From Chloroflexota bacterium (GTDB taxonomy: Bacteria > Chloroflexota > Dehalococcoidia > Lucifugimonadales > Lucifugimonadaceae): a stretch of DNA of 64,000 nt. Positions 17,725 through 27,301 of the stretch are shown piece by piece (position 1 is the stretch's first letter; the number at the start of each line of letters is the position of its first letter). The stretch covers positions 1 to 64,000 of the forward strand of contig JAJRZP010000160.1 in NCBI GenBank assembly GCA_024275195.1, written 5' to 3'. Under the pieces are notes generated by a model that did not search any database, was not told the DNA's origin, and worked only from the letters and a program-made list of their open reading frames with translations. Made by a program: the position numbers and the translations under genes.

Positions 17725-19407
17725 ATGTCCAAGCACCTCAGTGGAAGTCAGATTGTCTGTGAAGCCCTCCTTAACGAGGGTGTCAGCGTCGTATTTGGCA
17801 TTCCGGGTGGCGCGATTCTTCCGCTCTACGCCGTTCTTTCGCAGTACCCCGACCTGCGCCACATCCTGTCTCGACACGAGCAGGGAGCTGCACATTCAGC
17901 CGATGGATACGCACGTTCAACCGGTAAGGTCGGCGTCGCATTCGCTACTTCCGGCCCCGGTGCAACGAACCTCGTAACCGGGCTGGCAACTGCCATGATG
18001 GATTCTGTTCCGATGGTTGCTATTACAGGTCAGGTCGGTCGCGCCGCGATTGGTACTGACGCATTCCAGGAAACTGACATCACGGGCGCAACCCTGCCCG
18101 TCACGAAGCACAACTATCTCGTCATGCGTGCCGAAGATCTCGGTGCGACCATCCATGAGGCGTTCCATATCGCACGAACCGGTCGCCCCGGTCCTGTGCT
18201 GATCGACATCCCAAAGGACGTGTTCACTGAGATGGGTGAATACGATCCTGACGCGCCGATCGATCTGCCTGGATACAACGTTCCGGGCAAGGCAGATGAG
18301 TCACAGATTGACGCCGCCGCCAGATTGATCAACGAAGCTGAACGACCGGTGATTCTTGCTGGCCATGGCGTCGTGTTGTCGAGATCATTCGACGAATTGA
18401 AGGAACTTGCCGAGAAGGCGCAGATTCCAGTTGTCACAACACTACTTGGTATTTCCTCCTTCCCAGAAGATCACGTGCTTAGCACTGGATTTCCGGGCAT
18501 GCACGGTATGGCGTATGCGTCACTCGCCGTCGATCAGGCAGATTTGATAATCAATTTCGGTAGTCGATTTGACGACCGAATCGTTGGCGATGCCAAGCGA
18601 TTCTCGACTGGATCAAAGAAGATCCATGTCGATATTGACCCGGCTGAGATCAACAAGAGCATTCGTGTTGATGCGCCGGTTGTCGGCAACCTTAAAGATG
18701 TATTCGGTCAACTGATCCCCAAAGTGAAGCAGACCACACACGTAGAGTGGTTGCAGCACATTGAGCATTTGAAGGCCGAGCATCCCTCACTGAAGATCCC
18801 TGAGAGCGATCGCTTGATGGGTCAGCATGTCGTAAAAGCACTCTCTGATGTCACAAAGGGTGACGCGATCATCACTACAGGCGTGGGGCAGCACCAGATG
18901 TGGGCTGCCCAGCACTACCAGTTCAAGAACGCGAACTCATGGCTGTCCTCAGGTGGCGCTGGAACGATGGGTTACGAGGTTCCATCCGCGATTGGTGCGC
19001 AGGTCGGTAACCCGGACAAGCTGGTCTGGTCGATCTGTGGTGACGGTGGCTTTCAGATGACTCTGATGGAGCTTGCAACGGCTGTCGAGAACCACCTCCC
19101 GGTGAAATACGCGATTCTCAACAATAATCACCTTGGAATGATTACCCAGTGGCAGGGCTTCTTTTACAACGGTGATTATCAGGCGGAGACGTATACGGCC
19201 AACCCGGATTTCGTGAAGTTGGCAGAGGCCTACGGAATCAAGGGAATACGTGTCAGGACGCAAGACGAATTGGAGGCGGCGATCAATGAAGCAAACGCTC
19301 ACGACGGCCCGGTTGTTGTCGATTTCGTCATCGAGAAGGTTGATGACCTCTACCCAATGATTCCTGCAGGCCAAAGCGTTCAGGAATTGATCGAGGATCC
19401 GAACTAA
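17725..19407 (+). CDS. ilvB: Acetolactate synthase large subunit
   Basis: Thiamine-diphosphate enzyme making acetolactate and acetohydroxybutyrate, the common step to Val, Leu and Ile. Signatures are VVFGIPGGAILPLY, the catalytic Glu in SRHEQGAAHSADGYAR, SGPGATNLVTGLA, and the ThDP motif CGDGGFQMTLMELATAVEN ending near LNNNHLGM. The track begins at a TTG at 17665. The ATG at 17725 gives MSKHLSGSQIVCEAL, the usual family N-terminus, and 560 residues, so I prefer it. It is first in the T-box operon and its TAA overlaps the ilvN ATG by one base. Confidence 0.95.
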   Translation: MSKHLSGSQIVCEALLNEGVSVVFGIPGGAILPLYAVLSQYPDLRHILSRHEQGAAHSADGYARSTGKVGVAFATSGPGATNLVTGLATAMMDSVPMVAITGQVGRAAIGTDAFQETDITGATLPVTKHNYLVMRAEDLGATIHEAFHIARTGRPGPVLIDIPKDVFTEMGEYDPDAPIDLPGYNVPGKADESQIDAAARLINEAERPVILAGHGVVLSRSFDELKELAEKAQIPVVTTLLGISSFPEDHVLSTGFPGMHGMAYASLAVDQADLIINFGSRFDDRIVGDAKRFSTGSKKIHVDIDPAEINKSIRVDAPVVGNLKDVFGQLIPKVKQTTHVEWLQHIEHLKAEHPSLKIPESDRLMGQHVVKALSDVTKGDAIITTGVGQHQMWAAQHYQFKNANSWLSSGGAGTMGYEVPSAIGAQVGNPDKLVWSICGDGGFQMTLMELATAVENHLPVKYAILNNNHLGMITQWQGFFYNGDYQAETYTANPDFVKLAEAYGIKGIRVRTQDELEAAINEANAHDGPVVVDFVIEKVDDLYPMIPAGQSVQELIEDPN

Positions 19408-19997
19408 TGGCGTCAGGTAACGGAACACATCAAAGAACAATTTCGGCTCTGGTTCAGGACAAACCGGGCGTTCTCGCTCGTATTTCAGGGCTTTTCAGGA
19501 GGCGCGGATTTAACATCGCAAGTCTTGCGGTCGGTCGTTCGGAAAGACCTGGCTTTTCTCGAATGACATTTGTGGTTGAAGGGCCTGACGAGGTTGTTCG
19601 GCACGTGGCGGCGCAACTCGACCGCCTGATCGATGTTGTTGAAGTTCACGACATAACCGAAAGCAACATCGTCTGGCGTGAGTTGGCCCTGATAAAGGTT
19701 TCCGCACCTGCATCATCTCGAGGCGAGGTCCTCGAACTGACAAATGTGTACAGAGCAAACGTTATCGACATTGGTGTTGAGAGCCTGACGCTAGAAATTT
19801 CAGGCGGGCGACAGAAGATCGACTCGTTGATCGAACTGCTCAAAAGGTTCGGATTGTTGGAAGTTATCCGAACTGGCAGAGTCGCGACTCTGCGGGGAAC
19901 GCTTGTCGAGGGTGAAGACGATGGCCTGTTCCAGGCCGATGCCAGCAAGCCCACTTACATACTTCCAGTTCCAACCGGTGAAACCGGGAGCGTCTGA
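19407..19997 (+). CDS. ilvN: Acetolactate synthase small (regulatory) subunit
   Basis: A 196-residue protein with an N-terminal ACT domain (about 10-85, SALVQDKPGVLARISGLFRR, then RGFNIASLAVG) and the C-terminal ALS_ss domain. It binds valine and activates IlvB. Length fits the IlvH/IlvN long form. The ATG overlaps the last base of the ilvB stop, so translation is coupled. Confidence 0.94.
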   Translation: MASGNGTHQRTISALVQDKPGVLARISGLFRRRGFNIASLAVGRSERPGFSRMTFVVEGPDEVVRHVAAQLDRLIDVVEVHDITESNIVWRELALIKVSAPASSRGEVLELTNVYRANVIDIGVESLTLEISGGRQKIDSLIELLKRFGLLEVIRTGRVATLRGTLVEGEDDGLFQADASKPTYILPVPTGETGSV

Positions 19998-20077
19998 GAA
20001 CGTTCCAAAAGCACTTATTTCTGGCGGGACTGCCGCCGAAACGTAAAATCTACCTGCCCTGAGGCTGACAATTCGAA

Positions 20078-21076
20078 ATGGCTACTCTCACTTACGACAA
20101 AGATATTGACGATTCGATACTGCGTGACAAGACGATCGCAGTGCTGGGTTATGGATCGCAGGGCCACGCCCATGCACTGAACCTGAAAGACAGCGGCTTC
20201 AACGTAGTTGTCGGACTGTATGAGGGGAGCCGCAGCAAGCAGAAGGCAGAGGAAGAAGGGCTCGAAGTCCTTCCCAACGCCGAAGCAACGAAGAAGGCCG
20301 ACCTGATTTCGTTCTGCCTGCCAGACACCGTGCAGGCGAAGGTCTACCGCGAGGATGTCGAGCCGAACCTCACCGAAGGCAAGACCCTTCTCTTCGCCCA
20401 CGGGTTCACAATTTTCTATGACCAGATAACTCCGCCAGACAATGTCGATGTCGTAATGATTGCGCCCAAGGCACCGGGGCATCGGGTGCGCGCTGTCTAC
20501 GAGCGAGGGTTGGGCGTCCCCTGCCTCATCGCTGTCAATCAAGACGTTTCTGGAACCGCTCACGACCTCGCGCTTGCTTACGGCAAGGGGATTGGCGGCG
20601 GTCGGGCCGGCATTCTGGAAACGACGTTCAAGGAAGAGACCGAGACCGACCTGTTCGGCGAGCAGGCGGTTCTCTGTGGTGGTGTGAGTGAACTGGTGAA
20701 GACCGGATTCGACGTTCTTGTCGAAGCCGGGTATGAACCGGAATCTGCCTACTTCGAGGTTCTGCACGAACTCAAGCTCATTGTTGACCTCATGTACCAG
20801 GGTGGCCTCGGATACATGCGCTACTCGATCAGCGAGACCGCCGAGTACGGTGACTACACACGTGGCCCTGTCATCATCGATGCCAGCGTAAAGAAGAATA
20901 TGGAAAAGGTTCTTAAGCAGATTCAGTCTGGCGAATTCGCCCGTGAATGGATTGCCGAGAACGACGAAGGTCAGCACAAGTTCAAGCAGATGCGGGCTGA
21001 CAACGAGGTACATGGAGTTGAGAAAGTTGGCAAGGAACTTCGAGACATGATGCCCTGGTTGGAGTCGACTACATAG
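20078..21076 (+). CDS. ilvC: Ketol-acid reductoisomerase (NADP+), class I
   Basis: A 332-residue enzyme converting acetolactate to dihydroxyisovalerate. The N-terminal Rossmann domain has [19 protein letters not shown]. The C-terminal knotted domain carries the metal ligands in [13 protein letters not shown] and in the ETAEYGDY region ([11 protein letters not shown]). Length is that of class I enzymes. It is third in the ilv/leu operon, 80 bases after ilvN. Confidence 0.96.
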   Translation: MATLTYDKDIDDSILRDKTIAVLGYGSQGHAHALNLKDSGFNVVVGLYEGSRSKQKAEEEGLEVLPNAEATKKADLISFCLPDTVQAKVYREDVEPNLTEGKTLLFAHGFTIFYDQITPPDNVDVVMIAPKAPGHRVRAVYERGLGVPCLIAVNQDVSGTAHDLALAYGKGIGGGRAGILETTFKEETETDLFGEQAVLCGGVSELVKTGFDVLVEAGYEPESAYFEVLHELKLIVDLMYQGGLGYMRYSISETAEYGDYTRGPVIIDASVKKNMEKVLKQIQSGEFAREWIAENDEGQHKFKQMRADNEVHGVEKVGKELRDMMPWLESTT

Positions 21077-21180
21077 TCACTCCTTTTTCAAGGGAATATT
21101 GAGCCGGGTGATAGCGGCCGATATTCAAATCTGGCGGGTATGTACCCGCTACCAATAGGTCGAGCGCTGGAGGTAATCAC

Positions 21181-22749
21181 ATGGCGCAGCAAAGCGGTAC
21201 CGAAGACAAAGTAATAATTTTCGACACTACTCTACGCGACGGCGAGCAATCTGCCGGTGCGGGTCTGACTGTCGAGGAGAAACTTCGTATCGCCCACCAG
21301 CTAAACAAGCTGGGCGTCGACGTGATCGAGGCGGGATTTGCTGGCAGTTCACCCGGTGATTTCGAGGCGGTACGCCGTATCGCCAACGAGGTGAAAGGGC
21401 CAATCATTACTTCACTTGCCCGCGCCGTAGATGCCGACATTGACGCCGCCGGAAAAGCACTTGAGGGCGTGGAGAATGCGCGTATTCATACGTTTCTCTC
21501 CGCTTCCGACATCCACCTGATGCACCAGATGCGAAAAGACCGCGAAGCCATCATGGATATGGCTGTACGTGCTGTCGAGCATGCGAAGAAGTACGTCGAT
21601 GATGTCGAGTTCTCACCGATGGATGCCTCTCGTACCGAACCTGAGTACCTCTACACGATGGTTGAGGCAGTTATCAAAGCAGGGGCGACAACAGTCAACA
21701 TTCCGGACACGGTAGGGTATTCAACTCCTGAGGAGTTTGGAGCGTTGATCAGAGGCATCAAAGAAAACGTTCCCAATATCGATCAAGCCGTGATCAGTGT
21801 TCACTGTCACAACGATCTCGGAATGGCATCTGCCAACTCGCTTGCCGCGATCGAGAACGGTGCCCGACAGGTCGAAGGCTGTATCAACGGACTTGGCGAG
21901 CGCGCTGGCAACGCCGCACTTGAAGAAGTCATCATGGCTGTCGAGACCCGGCCCGATCACTATGGGGTTACCACAGGCATTAAAACCTCTGAAATTGGGA
22001 ACTCCAGCCGCATGGTCAGTTCGATATTCGGATTCCCGATACAGGCGAACAAAGCGATCGTTGGGCAGAATGCCTTCCGGCATTCATCCGGTATTCATCA
22101 GGATGCCTTCCTCAAGGAACGAACAACCTTCGAAATCATGGAGCCGGATACCGTTGGCTGGCGTGGACAGGCCCTCGTCCTGGGCAAGTTGTCTGGAAGG
22201 GCGGGTCTTCGATCGCGTCTGCACGAACTCGGTTACGACCTCTCGGACGAAGAACTCGCCAACGTGTTTGTCACGTTCAAGGTTCTTGCCGACACCAAGC
22301 GCGAAGTTACTGACATGGATCTTGAAGCTCTAATGTCGGAGCAACACCGCATGGACGACACCGACCGCAGATACAAGGTCAACTCTGTCCATGTCGTTTG
22401 CGGCAACGATACCGAACCAGAAGCAAGAATCACGCTTGACTGCCCGGATGGTGAATCCCGGACAGTCGAATCGAAGGGTACCGGTCCTGTCGATGCAGTT
22501 TGCAAGGCAATCGATCAGGTCGTCGGACTCAATATCGAACTGACTGAGTTTGCAGTTTCGGCTGTCACCGAAGGTATCGACTCCCTTGGTGAAGTGACTA
22601 TCAGGGTTGCCAAAGATGGCTCGGTATATTCGGGTCGCGGCTCCGATTCTGACATCGTAGTGGCATCGGCAAAGGCGTATATAAACGCCATCAACCGGCT
22701 TATCACGATTGGTGTGCAGGATCGATCGGCAACGACGGGTGCGGTGTAG
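21181..22749 (+). CDS. leuA: 2-isopropylmalate synthase
   Basis: A 522-residue enzyme condensing 2-ketoisovalerate and acetyl-CoA, the first committed step to leucine. The catalytic barrel begins IIFDTTLRDGEQSAGAGLT, has metal ligands in VISVHCHNDLGMA and NGLGERAGNA, and HSSGIHQDAFLK in the linker. The C-terminal regulatory domain (about 390-510) is where leucine feedback acts. AGGTAATCAC gives a good ribosome binding site before ATG. It is the last gene before an intrinsic terminator. It differs from the citramalate synthase at 34.4 kb. Confidence 0.95.
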   Translation: MAQQSGTEDKVIIFDTTLRDGEQSAGAGLTVEEKLRIAHQLNKLGVDVIEAGFAGSSPGDFEAVRRIANEVKGPIITSLARAVDADIDAAGKALEGVENARIHTFLSASDIHLMHQMRKDREAIMDMAVRAVEHAKKYVDDVEFSPMDASRTEPEYLYTMVEAVIKAGATTVNIPDTVGYSTPEEFGALIRGIKENVPNIDQAVISVHCHNDLGMASANSLAAIENGARQVEGCINGLGERAGNAALEEVIMAVETRPDHYGVTTGIKTSEIGNSSRMVSSIFGFPIQANKAIVGQNAFRHSSGIHQDAFLKERTTFEIMEPDTVGWRGQALVLGKLSGRAGLRSRLHELGYDLSDEELANVFVTFKVLADTKREVTDMDLEALMSEQHRMDDTDRRYKVNSVHVVCGNDTEPEARITLDCPDGESRTVESKGTGPVDAVCKAIDQVVGLNIELTEFAVSAVTEGIDSLGEVTIRVAKDGSVYSGRGSDSDIVVASAKAYINAINRLITIGVQDRSATTGAV

Positions 22750-22781
22750 ATAGCTACTCTGACACTGATACATACAGGTAA

Positions 22782-22812
22782 CGGCATCCCTTTTTTGAGG
22801 GATGCCGTTTTT
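22782..22812 (+). terminator. Intrinsic terminator between leuA and leuC
   Basis: CGGCATCCCT and AGGGATGCCG form a perfect 10-base stem around TTTTTG, followed by five T. It would end the T-box operon after leuA, so leuC onward needs read-through or its own promoter. Confidence 0.85.
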
Positions 22813-22837
22813 ACGCTACTATTTCTGCTCGTATTAG
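22810..22837 (+). promoter_or_regulatory. Possible promoter of leuC
   Basis: TTTACG, 16 bases, TATTAG lies immediately after the terminator and 56 bases before the chosen leuC start. The match is only moderate; its position is the main argument. Confidence 0.35.
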
Positions 22838-22892
22838 GCTGTTGTGGGCGAACTGTTCACATCGCGGGCAAGTTTTTGGGAGATACGCGCAC

Positions 22893-24302
22893 ATGGCAAA
22901 GACCATGTTTGAAAAAATCTGGGAACAGCACATCGTTGCCGAGCCTGAGGATCAGCCATCTCTGATCTATATTGACCTACACCTCGTACACGAAGTGACT
23001 TCACCGCAGGCATTCGAGGCGCTGCGCGAGAAAAACCGAAAGGTTCGTCGACCCGATCTGACGATCTCCACCGTCGATCACAATTTACCTACCGACGATA
23101 CCCGAGCGGATGTAATCAAAGATCCGATTGCGCGGGTGCAGGTCGACACACTACGCCGAAACTGCAAAGAGACGGGCGTAGTCCTCTACGACGTAGATTC
23201 ACCGGCGCAGGGAATCGTCCATGTGATCGGCCCAGAACAGGGCTACACGCAACCCGGGATGACGATAGTTTGCGGCGACTCGCACACATCGACACACGGT
23301 GCATTTGGATCACTGGCTTTCGGTATCGGAACCTCGGAAGTCGAACACGTACTCGCCACCCAAACTCTCAGGCAGGCAAAGCCGAAGACGATGGAGATTC
23401 GCTTCAACGGCGAATTGAAACATGGTGTAACGGCAAAGGATATGATCCTTGCAGCCATTGGTAAGATGGGTACAGCCGGTGGTACCGGATACGTGGTTGA
23501 GTACACAGGCGAAGCCATCAAGCAGCTCAACATGGCAGGCCGCATGACGGTGTGCAACATGACGATTGAGGCGGGAGCCCGAGCCGGGCTTATCGCTCCT
23601 GACGACACCACGTTCGATTGGATGCGAGGTCGCCGATTTGTTCCGAAAGGCGATGATTTCGATAAAGCAGTAGCTGAATGGCGAGAACTGGCGTCTGACG
23701 AAGGCGCTGAATACGACGAACTGCTGGAAATCGACTGCGATGAACTCGAGCCGCATGTTAGCTGGGGGACAAACCCCGGTCAGGTAGTTCGTGTTTCCGA
23801 CACAGTGCCATCGCCGGATGACTTCGACGATCCAGCCGATAAATCGTCGGCAGAGCGGGCTCTCGAGTACATGGGCCTCACGGGCGGAACCGCTATCGAG
23901 GATATCGAAATCGACCGTGTGTTCATCGGATCTTGCACGAATGCCCGAATCGAGGATCTTCGCTCAGCTTCGCTGATCGTGAAGGGGCGAAAAGTTGCAT
24001 CAACCGTGCGTGCTCAGATCATGCCGGGTTCGACGCTCACGAAGATGCTGGCAGAAAGAGAAGGCCTTGACGAGATTTTCAAGGAAGCCGGATTCGAATG
24101 GCGTGAATCGGGTTGTTCGATGTGCCTGGGTATGAACCCCGACATTCTTGTGCCCGGTGAACGGTGCGCATCAACATCGAATCGAAACTTCGAAGGCCGA
24201 CAGGGCAAGGGCGGACGTACACACCTTGTGAGCCCTGAAATGGCCGCCGCCGCTGCCATAGAAGGACACTTCGTTGATGTAAGGGACTGGAATAACGAGT
24301 AA
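22893..24302 (+). CDS. leuC: 3-isopropylmalate dehydratase large subunit
   Basis: The [4Fe-4S] subunit of isopropylmalate isomerase. The track start at 22842 adds 17 residues; the ATG at 22893 with GGGAGA upstream gives [15 protein letters not shown] and 469 residues, the family's normal length and N-terminus. Cluster cysteines are visible in [13 protein letters not shown] and [11 protein letters not shown]; substrate-site elements include [12 protein letters not shown]. It works with LeuD, encoded one gene downstream. Its stop overlaps the ATG of the DUF4328 protein (TAATG). Confidence 0.95.
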   Translation: MAKTMFEKIWEQHIVAEPEDQPSLIYIDLHLVHEVTSPQAFEALREKNRKVRRPDLTISTVDHNLPTDDTRADVIKDPIARVQVDTLRRNCKETGVVLYDVDSPAQGIVHVIGPEQGYTQPGMTIVCGDSHTSTHGAFGSLAFGIGTSEVEHVLATQTLRQAKPKTMEIRFNGELKHGVTAKDMILAAIGKMGTAGGTGYVVEYTGEAIKQLNMAGRMTVCNMTIEAGARAGLIAPDDTTFDWMRGRRFVPKGDDFDKAVAEWRELASDEGAEYDELLEIDCDELEPHVSWGTNPGQVVRVSDTVPSPDDFDDPADKSSAERALEYMGLTGGTAIEDIEIDRVFIGSCTNARIEDLRSASLIVKGRKVASTVRAQIMPGSTLTKMLAEREGLDEIFKEAGFEWRESGCSMCLGMNPDILVPGERCASTSNRNFEGRQGKGGRTHLVSPEMAAAAAIEGHFVDVRDWNNE

Positions 24303-25438
24303 TGCCTGAATCTGGCGACAAACCAAAATCGAGTTTCGACCCCCGGCCACCGCGAGAGAGGAGGGGATCCGGCGAAGACCCTGTGAAGAGGGGACGGCGG
24401 TCACGCGACGGTCTCGATGGCCCAATCGCCGGTGGTGGCGGGATTATGAGTCGCATCACGGGTCGCTCCGAGATGGATCGAGCCAAAGCCAAGCGTTATG
24501 AACCTTACGGATATGAGTCGAACAGCACTCAGGTCAAATGGGTGGTATTTGCCCTTCTGGTGTGGGTCGTGGTGGGGCTCGCGCTTGCGTGGCAGGACCG
24601 TTCGACCGCCACATATTTGAGCGAACTGCGCGATCAAGGCGTGACCAACGTACCGCCAACCCAGCAGTCGTCACAGCGCGATGTTGGCGAAATCCTCACA
24701 TTTGCCGAGGCAGAAGGAATAGCCTGCAATACTGAACTCGACATTATTTCGTTGACTCCAGAGTGTAGTCGCCTGCTCGAAATTCAGGACAAATACACAT
24801 CGGTCAAAGACACCGGATCAATGTTATTCGTACTGCTTATGGCAGTATTTCTTGTCAACACGTTTGCGTTTGGCGCGTACACGCACCGTGCCAGTCGCAA
24901 CCTGCTCACCCTGAAAAGCAAGGGGCAGGGGTTCTCTCCCGAGAAAACGGTTCTCTGGTTCTTCATTCCGGTGTTCAATTTGGTGAAACCCTGGCAGGTG
25001 TTCAAAGAGTTGTTCCGCGGCAGCGACCCCGATGTGACAACAAGTGATGAAACTGCCTGGAGGACGAAGGGCAAAGTTCCACCCATCGTGCATGTGTGGG
25101 CGGCGATATTTGTTGCAGTCGCCCTGTTCAATCCGAGGACAATCGGCTGGTTCTGGTACTCGATTCGCGAATCGATCGACGATGTAGTCGTTGCGCACCA
25201 GCGATTGATAATCGCTGATTTGCTTCTGGTCGTTCTGGGAATCGCGGCGATCTTCGTAGTTATCGAGCTCCACAAGCGGCAGGAGGCGCGTCACGCTAAA
25301 GTCGGAGATATAACTGTCACACCCCCGCTGCCAGTCGACCCGCTCGAAGAGGCGTTGAAAGAGGGCATACGGCGGAAAGAACTTGAGAACAGACGTGCAC
25401 GATCAAAACGGCGCAAGTCAAACAGTGAGACGAAGTAG
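24302..25438 (+). CDS. DUF4328-type membrane protein inserted in the leu operon
   Basis: A 378-residue protein with a basic, disordered N-terminus (about 1-75), a TM helix (about 79-98), an extracytoplasmic loop with two Cys, a second TM (about 172-194), and the DUF4328 signature THRASRNLLTLKSKGQGFSP followed by WFFIPVFNLVKPWQ. Two more TM helices and a very basic C-terminal tail complete it. Function of DUF4328 is unknown. It starts within the leuC stop and ends 20 bases before leuD, splitting the two subunits of one enzyme, so it must be transcribed with them. No catalytic motif is visible. Confidence 0.8.
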   Translation: MPESGDKPKSSFDPRPPRERRGSGEDPVKRGRRSRDGLDGPIAGGGGIMSRITGRSEMDRAKAKRYEPYGYESNSTQVKWVVFALLVWVVVGLALAWQDRSTATYLSELRDQGVTNVPPTQQSSQRDVGEILTFAEAEGIACNTELDIISLTPECSRLLEIQDKYTSVKDTGSMLFVLLMAVFLVNTFAFGAYTHRASRNLLTLKSKGQGFSPEKTVLWFFIPVFNLVKPWQVFKELFRGSDPDVTTSDETAWRTKGKVPPIVHVWAAIFVAVALFNPRTIGWFWYSIRESIDDVVVAHQRLIIADLLLVVLGIAAIFVVIELHKRQEARHAKVGDITVTPPLPVDPLEEALKEGIRRKELENRRARSKRRKSNSETK

Positions 25439-25458
25439 TCAGGCCAGAAGGTAGTAAA

Positions 25459-26055
25459 TTGGAAAAGTTCACCAAGCTCACAAGCATCGTTGCACCGCTC
25501 GATCGAGCCAATGTCGATACCGATCAGATAATCCCGAAGCAGTTCCTCAAACGAATCGAGCGAACAGGGTTTGGCGAGTTCGCATTCTTCGATTGGCGGT
25601 ATCTCGAAGATGGTGTGTTGAACCCTAATTTCATCCTGAACGAAGACCGCTATCAGAATGCAAATATCCTCGTTAGTGGTCGAAACTTTGGTTCGGGCTC
25701 ATCGCGTGAGCACGCACCATGGGCATTGAAGGAAATGGGCTACAAAGCGATTATCGCTACGAGCTTCGCCGATATATTCCGCAACAACTGCATGCAAAAC
25801 GGTCTGCTTCCCGTCATCCTCAACGAGCGTGAGGTAGACACGGTCATGGCCCGGGCACTGCGTGGCAGAGGCTACAAAGTAACGGTCGATCTGGAATCGC
25901 AGCGCGTTACTGACGATCAGGGATTGGACGCCAGCTTCGTAGTCGACCCGTTCCGGAAAAACTCTCTTCTCAACGGATTGGATGATATCGGAATTACCCT
26001 TGAGCTCAACGAAGCGATCGACTCATTCGAGGAAAAACGTACCGCTCGCTGGTAG
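25459..26055 (+). CDS. leuD: 3-isopropylmalate dehydratase small subunit
   Basis: A 198-residue swivel-domain partner of LeuC. It starts at TTG with GAAGG upstream and shows DRANVDTDQIIPKQFLK, GRNFGSGSSREHAPWAL and FADIFRNNCMQNG, all hallmark LeuD segments. Length is normal for proteobacterial-type LeuD. Confidence 0.94.
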   Translation: MEKFTKLTSIVAPLDRANVDTDQIIPKQFLKRIERTGFGEFAFFDWRYLEDGVLNPNFILNEDRYQNANILVSGRNFGSGSSREHAPWALKEMGYKAIIATSFADIFRNNCMQNGLLPVILNEREVDTVMARALRGRGYKVTVDLESQRVTDDQGLDASFVVDPFRKNSLLNGLDDIGITLELNEAIDSFEEKRTARW

Positions 26056-26182
26056 GCGGTCAGTGTCGGTTTAAGCACACGACACAGATAATTGTGGAGA
26101 CTGAGCCAACGCGCTGTTAGACTTCGCAGGTTGTTTTTACAGAAAAGACCCATTTTCAAGTACCGAAAGCAGAGCTTTTTAG

Positions 26183-27292
26183 ATGGACGTACGGATCGCA
26201 GTTCTTGGTGGCGACGGCATTGGACCAGAGGTCACGGCCGAATCGGTAAAGGTTCTCGATGCCATTGCGCGTCGATTCGGGCATGAGTTCACGTACGTGA
26301 CTGGCCCAGTTGGCGGTGCCGCCATAGATGCGACTGGGAGTGCGCTACCAGCCGATACGATGAACATCGTCCTTGGTTCGGATGCTGTGCTTTTCGGAGC
26401 TGTAGGCGGGCCGAAATGGGACGACCCACTTGCGAAGATACGACCTGAAGACGGTATTCTTGCTCTCCGAAAAGGACTCGGGCTATTCGCCAATCTTCGA
26501 CCCGCCCGAGTGTACAAACAGCTAATCGACTGTTCTCCGTTGCGCCCGGAGCTTCTTGTCGATGTCGACTTCATCATTGTTCGAGAGCTTACCGGTGGTC
26601 TCTATTTCGGCAAGCCTAAGCGTCGGTGGGAGAACTCCCGTGGTCGCCGAGCAGTCGACACTCTCGCTTACTCAGAAAAAGAGATTGAGCGAGTCGTTCG
26701 AGTAGCATTCGAGTTGGCGCGAGATCGTAAGAAGCGAGTTCACTCGCTCGACAAGATGAATGTAATGGAGTCTTCACGGCTCTGGCGCGAAATCGCAACA
26801 GAGGTCGGAATCGAGTATCCCGATGTCGAGTTGATCCACATGCTGGCCGACAACGCCGCGATGCAGATCATCACGAACCCGGTGATATTCGATGTAATTG
26901 TTGCCGAGAACACGTTTGGTGACATCATTTCCGATGAAGCGGCTGTTATCGGCGGCTCACTCGGTATGTTGCCATCGGCTTCCCTGTCGTCGCTCCCTCC
27001 GAAGAACGGACGACGCAGGCGCGGTGGAAAGCCGGCGTTGTACGAACCGATTCATGGTTCAGCTCCAGATATCGCCGGTAAATCGCTTGCGAATCCGATG
27101 GCTTCGATTCTGAGCGCAGCAATGTTACTCCGCCTGTCACTTGGTTTGAACGCCGAGGCTGAAGCCATCGAAAACGCCGTGGATTCGATCCTCTCTGAAG
27201 GCTACCGCACCAGCGATATTGCCACGGGTGGCGAGCGACCCCTCACCACCAACCAGGTTGGCGATATGATCGCCGGTCTTGTCGCCGGTTAG
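26183..27292 (+). CDS. leuB: 3-isopropylmalate dehydrogenase
   Basis: A 369-residue NAD-dependent oxidative decarboxylase for the third leucine step. It begins IAVLGGDGIGPEVTAE, has the substrate region RELTGGLYFG, DKMNVMESSRLWR, and the NAD site EPIHGSAPDIAGKSLANP. An insertion of about six charged residues (KNGRRRRGGK) precedes that last motif. It ends the leu gene run, 127 bases after leuD; that gap shows no clear structure. Confidence 0.95.
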   Translation: MDVRIAVLGGDGIGPEVTAESVKVLDAIARRFGHEFTYVTGPVGGAAIDATGSALPADTMNIVLGSDAVLFGAVGGPKWDDPLAKIRPEDGILALRKGLGLFANLRPARVYKQLIDCSPLRPELLVDVDFIIVRELTGGLYFGKPKRRWENSRGRRAVDTLAYSEKEIERVVRVAFELARDRKKRVHSLDKMNVMESSRLWREIATEVGIEYPDVELIHMLADNAAMQIITNPVIFDVIVAENTFGDIISDEAAVIGGSLGMLPSASLSSLPPKNGRRRRGGKPALYEPIHGSAPDIAGKSLANPMASILSAAMLLRLSLGLNAEAEAIENAVDSILSEGYRTSDIATGGERPLTTNQVGDMIAGLVAG

Positions 27293-27301
27293 TCTGAGCG
27301 G

